This document shows, piece after piece, positions 21,201-30,998 of a stretch of DNA of 46,149 bases; position 1 is the first letter of the stretch, and every line of letters begins with the position of its first letter. The stretch is from contig WKLE02001033.1 in assembly GCA_014885115.2 (NCBI GenBank), positions 1 to 46,149 on the forward strand, written 5' to 3'. This DNA comes from Asterionellopsis glacialis. Its lineage: Eukaryota; Bacillariophyta; Plagiogrammaphyceae; Rhaphoneidales; Asterionellopsidaceae. The notes below the pieces were generated by a model, which made no database searches, was not told the DNA's origin, and worked only from the letters and a program-made list of their open reading frames with translations. The translations under genes and the position numbers were made by a program.

Positions 21201-22421
21201 ATGGATGACCAGCAGCATGAAATGGCAATGGTAACGGATGATGATGGAACTCCTGCTACATCTAGTCATGAAAGCAGTGGTGTTCCTCTTCCACCTCCAG
21301 TAACAGCTCCAACGGAGGGTACTAATAAACTGCACCTCTTTGGGGATGAACACTTGGCACGAGAACATGCTGAAACACCTCAAGCCGAACGTGATCAGGC
21401 AACACGAGATTTGTATGGGATTGATGACTATGTTATTGACGAAACAGACAACTTTTTGGAAGAATCCTTGCTTCTGCTAGATGAAGCTATTCAAGACGTT
21501 GAAGAGAAGGAAGCCTATGAATTAGGATTATTTGTTAATCCTGACTACATTACTAGTAAGAATTTTCATATCATGTTTTTACGAGCAGAAAGATTCGACA
21601 TACCTAAAACAGCGATTCGAATTGTCAAATACTGGGGCCGCAAAGTTCAATTATTTGGAACTGATCATGCCTTCAAGCCATTGTCAATCCTTGACTTTCC
21701 TTCCCAAGATGAAGTTGCATTGCGCTGTGGTGGCTTGGCTTTGCTAAATACAAGAGATCAGGTTGGTCGAGCCGTATTCTTTTGTTATAGAAAGTATTGG
21801 GATCATCGGCCAGAGTCTCGTGAGAGTATGGTAGGTATAATATCTTCGCAGCTGTTGAACGTAGTACAGCTGACTGAATGCTTCGTTTACTCACTTATTT
21901 CTTACATACGCATTTCAAAACAGGTTCGTCTCATGTGGCTTGTGATTCATACAGCTGTAGAAGATGATGAGCTGGTACAGAGGAACGGTGTCGTAGGACT
22001 CATGGCCAATGATATGTCATCTCAAGCGGGAACTTCCGAAACATACGCATCCCAAAGTCAAGCGGCATCATATTTTGATCCAGCCTTGCATCATTGGTTA
22101 TGGAATGATGCAGGAATTTTACCTTTTCGTGTCGCTGGAATCCATCATTTCACACCTCAATCAGACATCCTTAGTTTTATATATAATCGATCGGGTTTAT
22201 TCTTTATGGGGCGTACCGCCAGATTACTTTATCGGAGATATAATGGTACCAAAGATGAAAATATGGCACGTTTAGAAGAATATGGTTTAACATCCGATAT
22301 GGTCCCAACTGAATTAGGTGGTGGTATGATTTTTGATAAGTCATTGTGGATACGATCACGTGTCGAACGTGATATGCTTTTACTGACTATGGAACAACAA
22401 GCTAAAATTGCAGGAGGATAA
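21201..22421 (+). CDS. CRAL-TRIO (Sec14-like) lipid-binding protein
   Basis: Exons 21201-21830 and 21924-22421 (1128 nt, 375 residues). The 93-nt intron begins GTAGGT and ends ACAG. It is in frame and stop-free, so it can be mistaken for coding; removing it joins RPESRESM to VRLMWLVIHTAVEDDE, which restores the family pattern. Residues 1-40 are acidic and disordered. LFVNPDYITSKNFHIMFLRAERFDIPKTAIRIVKYW is the CRAL-TRIO N-terminal helix region (xFLRAxxFDxxKA). DQVGRAVFF corresponds to the D-x-x-GR strand of the core, and VAGIHHFT to the following beta strand. ENMARLEEYGLTSDMVPTELGG closes the domain as in other diatom members. The family binds phospholipids or other lipids in transfer and signalling; the ligand here is unknown. 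Start set at MDDQQHEMAM; further upstream only TTG is available. Confidence 0.86.
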   Translation: MDDQQHEMAMVTDDDGTPATSSHESSGVPLPPPVTAPTEGTNKLHLFGDEHLAREHAETPQAERDQATRDLYGIDDYVIDETDNFLEESLLLLDEAIQDVEEKEAYELGLFVNPDYITSKNFHIMFLRAERFDIPKTAIRIVKYWGRKVQLFGTDHAFKPLSILDFPSQDEVALRCGGLALLNTRDQVGRAVFFCYRKYWDHRPESRESMVGIISSQLLNVVQLTECFVYSLISYIRISKQVRLMWLVIHTAVEDDELVQRNGVVGLMANDMSSQAGTSETYASQSQAASYFDPALHHWLWNDAGILPFRVAGIHHFTPQSDILSFIYNRSGLFFMGRTARLLYRRYNGTKDENMARLEEYGLTSDMVPTELGGGMIFDKSLWIRSRVERDMLLLTMEQQAKIAGG

Positions 22422-23174
22422 CAATGGTGGCAATCATAAAGTTGACTCAAACCATCCAAGTGAACGTATTGAATTCGTCGGTGAGTATATCATAAAGACG
22501 AAGTAAGAAGAGAGAGTTAAAAAAGGATCAGAAGTTAATCAAATTATATTAATCTCCTTCAGCAATAGTATTTTTGCCGGTCCTTCACAAATAAGAGAAG
22601 AACTTGGTAGATTGCAAACAAAAAACGTTTCTATTTGTAGAAAATAATGGCAGCCTTTCAGTATGAATTTGTTCGTACAATGCTTTTGTATAATTGGTTT
22701 CTTCACAACATAAAAGCATTCGAGCGTGTTGATTATCTTAGTAGTTTGCTCCCTGTCTGTTTCTATAAATGTTTTTCAAAGGCTTAGTAAAAAACTATAT
22801 AAAACATGAAAGAATCAAGCTGTGAGTCTGCCAGAAGTCCATGTTCCTACCAGGATTTGGCGTCTTTCACCAAACAAAAACCCATCCACGCAAATAAATT
22901 AAAATCCATCAATGGAAACAAAAATATCTGACAATTAAATATGACTACTATGCACGTTTTATAATACTACTACTTCATAATTGGTCTTTTCGAACACAAC
23001 CCACGAAGATAGTAACTACACTAATATGGGATTCACCTCGTTCCAAACAAGCTGACCTCCCGCGATCTAAAAAGGAGAAATGAAAAGAAAGAAGAAGAAA
23101 TCGAGTATTTGTTTACCTCCATTCCTTTTTCGAAAAATTCAATTTCATGAAAGTAATTCTCCAGCGTAGAGAAT
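22422..23174. other. Convergent intergenic region
   Basis: 3' flanks of the CRAL-TRIO gene (+) and the silaffin-like gene (-). AT-rich; no gene, RNA or repeat recognised. Confidence 0.5.
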
Positions 23175-23696
23175 TTACTCAAGGTCGAATTCGTCTTCCA
23201 TGTCTTCAGATGTTAGATCACGCATCTTCTTTCCAGAAGGAGCCTTGGTGTCTGAAGGAGACTTGGTGTCTGAAGGAGATTTTGTGTCAGAAGGAGACTT
23301 GGTGTCAGAAGGAGACTTGGTGTCAGAAGGAGACTTGGTGTCAGAAGGAGACTTGGTGGACTTCAAACGACGTTCGAAACTTTCATCACTGACTTCGTCT
23401 TCCCAGTCTTCATCGGCACTGTCTTCAAGGTCTTCATCGAATTCCAAATCACGCATCTTCTTTCCAGAAGGAGCCTTGGTGTCTGAAGGAGACTTGGTGT
23501 CTGAAGGAGACTTGGTGTCTGAAGGAGACTTGGTGTCAGAAGGAGACTTGGTGTCAGAAGGAGACTTGGTATCAGAAGGAGACTTGGTGGACTTCAAACG
23601 ACGTTCGAAAGTTTCGTCACTGACACCAGCAGTCCATTCATCGGAAGCTGCAGCGAAAGCGAAAAGGGAGAGGAGAGTCAAAGTGGAGAACTTCAT
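23175..23696 (-). CDS. Silaffin-like secreted Ser/Lys repeat protein
   Basis: 173 residues with the start at MKFSTLTLLSLF; the frame extends upstream but that part is low-quality and the ATG at 23696 opens a clear signal peptide (cleavage near AAAS|DEW). The mature protein is two copies of a 77-residue unit: acidic stretch, ERRL, KSTK, six SPSDTK hexapeptides, APSGKKMRDL. RRL lies at residues 32-34 and 109-111 and RDL at 82-84 and 159-161, so each Ser/Lys block is bounded by R-x-L motifs, with acidic spacers outside. Silaffins share this plan: signal peptide, acidic parts, RXL/RRIL processing sites and Lys/Ser repeats carrying polyamines and phosphates that precipitate silica. By analogy the mature peptides could act in the silica deposition vesicle or frustule. 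The similarity is in architecture and composition, not alignable sequence; another secreted repeat protein is possible. Confidence 0.85.
   Translation of the reverse strand: MKFSTLTLLSLFAFAAASDEWTAGVSDETFERRLKSTKSPSDTKSPSDTKSPSDTKSPSDTKSPSDTKSPSDTKAPSGKKMRDLEFDEDLEDSADEDWEDEVSDESFERRLKSTKSPSDTKSPSDTKSPSDTKSPSDTKSPSDTKSPSDTKAPSGKKMRDLTSEDMEDEFDLE
23244..23351 (-). repeat. 18-bp minisatellite, C-terminal SPSDTK x6 block
   Basis: Six 18-bp units encoding SPSDTK (residues 116-151). Along the protein the second Ser codon changes from TCT in the first four units to TCA in the last two. One unit carries an ACA AAA variant of the Thr-Lys codons. Confidence 0.92.
23475..23582 (-). repeat. 18-bp minisatellite, N-terminal SPSDTK x6 block
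   Basis: Six 18-bp units encoding SPSDTK (residues 39-74), 231 bp from the other block. The second Ser codon is TCT in the first three units and TCA in the last three, the same polarity as the other block. This indicates a duplication of the entire 231-bp unit after the array had formed. Confidence 0.92.
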
Positions 23697-25000
23697 TGTT
23701 ATTGTTGTTTGTTGGAAGGGGTTGTGGTTGTGCTGTTCGAACGAGTGAAGGATGAAAGAAACCTTGAATTGTGAGATGTTCTGGTGTGAAAACAAACGAG
23801 TTCGATAGATGGAAAAGATGTGTACAATTTTTCCAACGCTCCAGCAATACGTAGGAGTGTACGAGTATAGGCACAGTATGGTAGATACTGACATAGTAAG
23901 TAGGACCTAGTTGGAGCTAACGCCTCCCATTCGCCAATACAAGTCGGCATGCAAAGCGTTGAGCTGGCACGGTCCGATATTGAACCTAATTGTCCTATTT
24001 AAAAAAGAGTGGCAGGCGCAACATGGCCAAAAAAATCTCATTTTTGATAAGAACACGTTCGATAGACAGAAAAATTTAACACTCGGCGCACCTCTCGAAT
24101 CTATAATTGTGAAATAAGAGTACGCCCAAGTATTGTAGTCTATATCTAAATCCTGTACTGTCTGTATAGTACCTTGGCGAGTGTTTCTTTTTCATTTTTG
24201 ATAGCAACTTCGACAAATTTTAGAAAATTGTTTAGAAGACTTGGAGGCCGCGTGCGTAACTGTTAGAATATACTTGGTACAGGTGCGTGTTAGATACGAA
24301 TGTCCAATTTGGGAAACATTTTTTGTCTAATGCGCCGGTCATAGAAAGTACTCTTACATGTAGTACCGTATTATACCTGGTGCTGTATAATATTATTATT
24401 TGACTATATGGTACCAGGTACTGGTACCAGTTATTAATACTTGGTACCTGGTACCTGATAAATCATACCTGTACGGTACCTGAATCTGGTACCAGGTAAG
24501 GATTCTCGCGATGTACCAGGTACGTTACCAGGGTACCCGGTACCTGGGGTTCCAGGTACTGGTGCATTTACCTGGTAAAGGCTTTCGAGGTACCAAGACA
24601 CCTGTACCTGGTACAAGCTCTGCGGCAAGTTCAACCGACAAATAGTATCACAGCTGAGCTCCAAAAATTGTCTTTACTTTGAGTCTACGAAACGAGCTTG
24701 CGCTCCCCAACGCCAACTGTACGACCTGTTACAGGGGTAGTCCTACGTAGTCTCTAGCGGTACCCTGTTTGTTGGAGCCTAGCACTCCCCAGAAGTCGTA
24801 TGATTAAGAAGTGTTTTTCAACGCCCATTGCATGTAGGTAGTTAGTACGCGCCGGGATCGCTCCCCTGTGCGCGCTCCCAAAAATCTGTCTATAATTTTA
24901 TTCTCCACACCTAATTTCTAGTTATTTTTTTAACAAAATTGTTGTTTTCCTCCCCAACCTCCTCAGAAGGATTATCAAATACTTACTTTCTGGTAAGAAA
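23697..25000. other. Upstream region and GGTACC-rich intergenic DNA
   Basis: 5' flank of the silaffin-like gene, then intergenic DNA with no supported gene. The part at 24405-24625 is saturated with GGTACC/TACCWGGTA words (separate entry). Confidence 0.5.
24405..24625. repeat. Cluster of TACCWGGTA / GGTACC palindromic words
   Basis: In about 220 bp there are many copies of TACCAGGTA, TACCTGGTA and GGTACC in both orientations (GGTACCAGGTACTGGTACC, GGTACCTGGTACCTG, TGTACCAGGTACGTTACC, CTGTACCTGGTAC). Single copies occur across all intergenic parts of the window but not in the exons I examined. Confidence 0.75.
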
Positions 25001-25689
25001 ACAGATTAGGAACCCATTTATCATATTATTGAGCAAATGCCTTTCCAGGTGATTGGAACACAAAGATATATTACCATTTTCACCACTCTTTCACTGCCAC
25101 ATGAAAGACTATTTGTCCGTACTGTGTTCGTGCAGCAGGTAAGGGGTCCGTGGCCATGGGAATGGCACTGTCAGTCACAACAGGATCTTTTCAGAGCCCT
25201 GGCAGTGTTCTCCCGCAGCCATGAAAACAGTCCAACGCATCAATTTAACAAAACATATCAAAATGGCCTGCAAACGGAAATAACATCATTGTCGCAGCTA
25301 AAAATTATTTTTACACAAAATCTGGTACCATTCCTACACATCATCTCAATCACTCCAAATAATTACCAAACACCTCTTATGAAACACCTACTGATCAAAC
25401 ACAGCTGATCTCACACCTCCCTATCATACAAAATCTTGTCGATTCTTCTCCGTTGGTCCGGTTGAAAAACATGCCATCAATGCTGAGAAAATCAAGTATG
25501 AAACAAGCCTCATCATTGCAACACATCAATCTATTTCAGCCACAAGTAAACACTCCATCTGCCTGTGGTCCGTTCATCCTTCCCTAGGAGTCACATCCCC
25601 TATCGTACTCCCATATTAGGTATCAGGTACCGTATCGTACTCATCTGTCACATCTGCATCTGTCCGTTGTCGTCCGCCTGATGACCATT
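25001..25689. other. Repeat-derived DNA, no supported gene
   Basis: A plus-strand frame at 25037-25408 is probably a decayed repeat. Its part at 25130-25220 (GCAGGTAAGGGGTCCGTGG... AGGATCTTTTCAGAGCCC) resembles 36735-36825 (GCAGGTAGGGGGTCTGGG... AGGATCTCTTCAGACCCC), so both are copies of one dispersed repeat. Confidence 0.4.
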
Positions 25690-26174
25690 CCATCATAATA
25701 TTCAGACATCATCTGTCCATCCATCATCCATACTCTTGTACAGTATCCCTCCATACTTCCATTCACAGTCTTCTAGTCTTCAATTATTGCTAGATACGAA
25801 AGCATATCACAGTCTGTCCTTCAATAGTCTGGCCATCATCCGAATTATTATTTATTCATCTTCTATGTCTGTTGTCCATCAGTCAACCAACTTCTGTGAC
25901 ATCATCACATACATCCATCACCCACAGCACCCATCATAATATTCAGACATCATCAGTCCGTCCGTCGTCTGCACTCTTGTACAGTATCCCTCTGAACTTC
26001 CATTCACAATCTTCTAGTCTTCAATAATTATTGTTAGATATGAAAGCCTATCACAGTCTGTTCTTCAACAGTCTGGCCATCATCCAAATTATTATTTACT
26101 CATCTTCTATGTCTGTTGTCCATCAGTCAAGCAACTTCTGTGACATCATCATGTACATCCATCACCCACAGCAC
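25690..26174. repeat. Tandem duplication of about 241 bp
   Basis: Unit 1 at 25690-25930 and unit 2 at 25931-26174 both begin CCATCATAATATTCAGACAT and end CCCACAGCAC. They differ by scattered substitutions and a 3-bp length difference. Both are rich in CATC words. Confidence 0.88.
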
Positions 26175-27196
26175 CCATCATTACCAAGTCCCTCTGTCAA
26201 ATATTAATAAATACATGACAAGGTCTACCAGCTGTCTGTTTGCAAAACATTAAACATTTCTGACCCTTTCCAGCAACTGGGATTGGATAACAATTCTGGG
26301 AGGCAGTCTATGTCTCTTTTTATGAAGAAGACAGTTTAAACACAGTGTGTGCCAAGTTACCCTCTAGGCATGACTTGGATGTCACCAGGCCGATTATTTT
26401 ACTAGCGCTCGGTAGTTTAATAACGGTTTAGAGTTTATTATTATCACTGCCATATGAAAGAGGATCCAGTACAACTGTACCTATCCTGAATCTACCATAT
26501 GTATACTGTAGTATAAATCACTGTACTCTGGACAATCATGCTCATCAGCAGAGGAACTGGTGGCTGAGGACACGGCCATGATTGTGGGTACTGCCCTAGT
26601 GACTCTCCCATGGGGACCACCAGAACAGCTGCCATGGCCATGCCATTGTCTTCCACAGAACGCAAGGACATCCCTCCAACATTCCATCAAGATGGCAACA
26701 GACCCTGGACAATGGTATCTTAATCCAACAAATCTGCCCTCAAGATTGGGAGCAAATGCTTGACATGCTACAAGTACCATATCCATGTACACATGACACT
26801 TTCCTAAGAAAACAACACAAACTTCATCAACCTCCCCTTTTACCAGCATATGTTTTGTAACAAACTTTCTCAGGTCAACAAATCAACTACATGCTTCAAA
26901 TGGCAGGAAGAAGAATCAAATAATGTCACCACCAAAACAACCCCATTACAGCAGAAGCATAACTACCAAAGGACAAACAAAAGCTCTCCGAATGGATTGC
27001 AGGGACTACGACATTGACAAACCATAACAATTGTCAAATTCTAAAATTCTACTTGTTCATCAAAACATCAACTCAATATCGCCAATTTTGAGAACCTATG
27101 AAACCATGCTTAGACTCCAACAAAAATTGCATGTGGACATTGAAACTTTGCACGACTAACAACCTAGCCTGGTTTAAAGATGCACACCCTGATTAG
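26175..27196. other. Repeat-derived DNA, no supported gene
   Basis: AT-rich, with a minus-strand frame at 26481-26849 lacking recognisable domains. Codon-like sequence appears just upstream of 27197 in the same frame as the ORF that starts there, interrupted by stops, so the decayed element probably begins in this stretch. Confidence 0.35.
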
Positions 27197-27859
27197 ATGT
27201 GCCTGGATGAACTACAGAAAGCACTTTCGGAACTCATCATCCTAAACTCTGAATACACGTGGTGCAAGATCAACCTGAGGCCCTGTAAGAACCATTTAGG
27301 AAAAGGACCCAACACAATGTTTATCTGGAGCATAGGAATTACATGCATTCTTCTGCACATGAATCCATATCTACAGGCTTTGATTCAAGGATTTGTTGAT
27401 AAAGAAAACCACCCAGAAAATCTTTGTCACATTCAAATTATTCCATATCACCAAGTAGAAGGACTAATCACAAATGACAACATCATTGGTCTTGCTTGCA
27501 ACCACAGCAATTTAATTGTACAACTATGCAAGAAATCAATCATTGGCTATGGAGATATCTTCACCCAACAAACCATTAAAACTGATGGAGAAGATGTAGC
27601 CGATTCACATGCCAGCTATAGCCTACAAGATTTTCTTCTTCTTCACAAATCCACCAGTGGTGGATACCTCTTCCACTCTGTCCAAAGTCAAGGATCTAAT
27701 GGATATCTGGCAATCTTCAAAGAACATCTCACGAACAAAGTTCATGAATTCTTCCATCAAATTATGCAACATCTATCCAAAATGGTTGATTTTCATGTCT
27801 TCTTGTACAGTATCCTGCATTATAAGTGTGGGTTAGAGTTAATACATCCCAAGGGTTAG
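27197..27859 (+). pseudogene. Unidentified ORF, probable mobile-element remnant
   Basis: A 220-codon frame starting with ATG, long for DNA of this composition. It reads as an ordinary soluble protein (DFLLLHKSTSGGYLFHSV, FKEHLTNKVHEFFHQIMQHL). In-frame coding-like sequence upstream (AWFKDAHPD just before the start) is separated by a single stop, so the present ATG is probably internal to a longer broken gene. No family recognised. Its setting between a tandem duplication and a Ty3/gypsy relic favours a transposon origin. Confidence 0.4.
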
Positions 27860-29522
27860 GGATATGGAATTCTGGCAGATTCTGTTCCTGTAAATATTCC
27901 AGGGCCTATTGCATTCCAGCATAGTACTGGAACAGAACACGGAAATGGAGGATTATGCCAGTTTTTTGCTGAGGGGTGGGATCTACACTCTGTTAATATT
28001 ATTGTTTTAAAACTCCCATGAATCAAAATGACATTCAAGGATACAGAAAGTAACTGCCAGTTTTTAAAATCCAGACACTCTTCCATAGTTGTGGGAAATA
28101 GGAGTGATCTTTTCTATTTGGCTAGTATAAAATAGATTAGATTGGAGTACAATCTTGAGTATTTGCTTTGGTGTCTATGTTTTCTTCATTGCTGTACAAA
28201 GTAGGAAGAACATCTTTTGTCAATTGAAATGTCTACACCACCAAATAATGCTCTTCCTGGGACATTAGAATAGATGAAGTCTGATTTCCTTGCACCTAAG
28301 GTATTTTGCAATATTATTTATACAACACTTGTTGGTATCTTTGTGGTGATGTTCTTTCACATAATGGTGGGTATGGTGGTTGCAACTATGATGAATTCAC
28401 AGAAGAGGATAGACATTTAAATTTTTATATTCACACCACTAATGCTATAGATGTAATCAAATTTTCTTCAACAACTACTGAGAGTCACACTAATGCTATA
28501 GACGTAATCAAATTATCTTCAGCAACTACTGAGAGTCACCCTTCTTTGCTTGTGTTGCCAGATACAAAGAAACAGGCTTATACTATTACTTAATATAGTG
28601 CATATATTAAATATTCTCACTTACTTGTTTTACATTTTGTTAACCAAATTGTCACCCTGTATTGCTTGATTAAATGCTTGGCATATATCAGGCATTGTAT
28701 TAGTTGCACAATTTACTGGTATCAATACACTCAACAAGGAGCATGCCACAGGGTCAACTTAGTGGTGGTCCAGTGTTTGTTGCTGGTCAACTTGAATAAG
28801 ATGTTATTGTCTGCTATATATTTGTGTATATTATTTGTGTCCTCTAGATTTGTGAAGTAGCTTATTATGAAGTAACAAGTTAAAGCAGAATTAGCAGTAG
28901 TAGGTGCCAAGAAAAATATTGTTCTAGTCAAGAAATTTGTGTCTACTAATTTTTATGCTGGTGGCTTTGACAAGATTTCAAAAATATTAATTGTTTGTGG
29001 TGTTCTTTCTTTTCACTCCTCTGGTCAATATGCTTTTTCTGTTTTAATAAAATCTGCAAATTTGTTCAGTTGTGGTAGTTTGTATGCTTAGAAACATAAA
29101 TTTGAGGAGCTCATCAAAAATTGTCTTATTGTCTGTGTTTGTTTAGCATCCCAGCCCAAGAGGATTTCACAAAGAAGTGAGTGATGAATTGATTAACAAA
29201 GCTCTTCTATTCCTCTCTGAGTGTTTGTCCTATGCCACTAGTGTCCAGGGTGACACAACATAACAATCAGACAAACAACACACAAAAAAAAGAAGACTTT
29301 TGTTTAGTGATGTAAATTATGAGCTTAGTTTAATCCAGAGAAGATCAGGTAAATTAGTAAGTAGTAAAGATTCAGGAAAATATTAATAAAAGGTAAATTG
29401 GAATCTGTCTGCTTGTCCATGCAACAACCATCCATCCTCAAAAGTGTTCTACAGGGAGTGTACTTCATTTGCTTCCCAAACTGTCCTGCATGCATTTGTA
29501 GTACGGCATTACACAATGGATA
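27860..29522. other. Repeat-derived DNA with short direct repeats
   Basis: No supported gene. It contains a 51-bp tandem duplication at 28438-28539 and one copy (about 29140-29245) of a segment repeated at about 30985-31085 (both contain AGCATCCCAGCCCAAGAGGA and GTGAGTGATGAATTGATTAA). The frame at 28306-28593 that spans the tandem duplication has no known domain. Confidence 0.45.
28438..28539. repeat. 51-bp tandem duplication
   Basis: Units 28438-28488 and 28489-28539 start ACTAATGCTATAGA and end CTACTGAGAGTCAC, with a few substitutions. The length keeps frame; both units read TNAIDVIK.SS.TTESH on the plus strand. Confidence 0.85.
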
Positions 29523-30998
29523 TTAAGCATTTCTTTTAGTACAGTTCATAAATACTTGAATAACTTCATGAGGACTTGTACAAGGTTTGTCCAAATTAGC
29601 TATCTTTCCTGGCTTCTCTAGCATTATTAGGTCACCTATATTATATATGTGGCATTGCCGTTTACAGTTTTCTTTTTGGTTATTTTGGTTAATTAGCATT
29701 TGCTTCTTATTATGGATATGTGCACAATTAGCTCTAAATGTAATTGGTAGTAGCATGTCATGTCCAAACACTAGTTGTCCTGGCATAGCTTTTAATGTAG
29801 TATGATATGTACTGTATATAGCCCACATTATGGAACTAAGTATGTTGTCCTTTAGTTCATCATCTCCTATAGTAGGTGGATTGGCAGATTCACTTATATC
29901 AAGTGCACGTAAGGAGTTACCTATAACTTGGTGTACCGTTCCATGATACCAATTGATTAGGGATTATAAATATTGCTTGGCATCTTCTTGAGTCTGAAGT
30001 TTTGCAGCATTTGCTTGAATACACTCTTAAACTCTGAGTTGTTACTGTAGCCTATGTACTGTGGATGTGGATACTGGCATAACTAAGCAGAGTGGAATGC
30101 TTCTATTATGGTATCAGCTGATTTGTCTCTAACTGCTTTGATTTTGAACCAGCCCATGGCAGGATCTATCATAGTAAGACATTGTAGTATATATGTGTAT
30201 CTGAGAGGACTTAATAGTATATTTTCCAATTAGGTCTATATGGACTTGTTCCCATTTCAGGATTTCAGCCTCTTTAGGAGGTAAGTGTTTGTGTTTCTTA
30301 CATTGCTTTTTGCATAACTGACATTCTTTACATGTCTTACAGAAGTTCTCTACATGCATTCTTAGCTTGGGCCAAGTAAAATGCTGTCATATGGTTGCTT
30401 CTGTATGTGCCATACCTGGGTGTACTAGGTATGCATGATACCATGCTACAATGCATTGTTGAAGTCTCTTGGTTATATATATTTTACCTTCAAAGTGTAT
30501 GAGAGGTTCTCCTCCAACCTCTTTAGTTGTAAATGTACCAGGTTTTGAATTTTGCATTAGTTTCCTAAGCCTTCGATCTTTTTGTACCAAGGGAATATCA
30601 GAAACAACATTTCTTTGATTTCCTGTTAGGTAATTGGATATGCTCCCATGACATTGATGAACTTTGGTACTGAGTTGTTATCATTGTCATCATCATCTGC
30701 CCATCTTGCATCTAGTTGTGAAAGTGCATCAGCAAAAAAAAATAGTTCTCTTCACCAGGAATATGGAGGATTTCTGCACCGTATTCTTCTAGCATAAGTT
30801 GCCATCTACATATGCATTCACGAGCAAATTTATCATACAATATGTTTTCATGGTCTGTGCTATGGAACTAGGTATGTTTTCCCATGGTTTATAATCTCCT
30901 ATAGTAGGTGGATTGGCGGATTCGCTTATATGATCAAGTGCACATAAGGAGTTACCTATAACTTGAAAATTGTCTTCTTGTATTTGTTTGTTTAGCAT
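29523..30998 (-). mobile_element. Rearranged Ty3/gypsy pol remnant (RNase H-integrase)
   Basis: Reading from high to low coordinates: an integrase piece out of place (NSLCALDHISESANPPTIGD, ~30970-30880); the RNase H end with TDHENILYDKFARECICRW and EEYGAEILHIPGEE (~30855-30700); an integrase zinc region with YHAYLVHPGMAHTEATI (~30450) and FCKTCKECQLCKKQ (~30340); the core starting WEQVHIDLIGKY (first acidic residue); MERYTKL (catalytic Glu region, ~29955); and a C-terminal part STYHTTLKAMPGQLVFGHDM to EKPGKIANL (~29815-29590). This is the order and wording of gypsy-type pol proteins common in diatoms. The DNGSEF-type motif reads YSNNSEF, so the second catalytic Asp is lost. Several stops and frame shifts exist, no reverse transcriptase precedes it and no LTR pair was found. 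Confidence 0.85.

Noticed and set aside
23200..23748. 182-codon plus-strand frame rich in SEGDLV repeats
   Set aside because: It is the complement of the SPSDTK array; the minus-strand frame has the signal peptide and coherent architecture.
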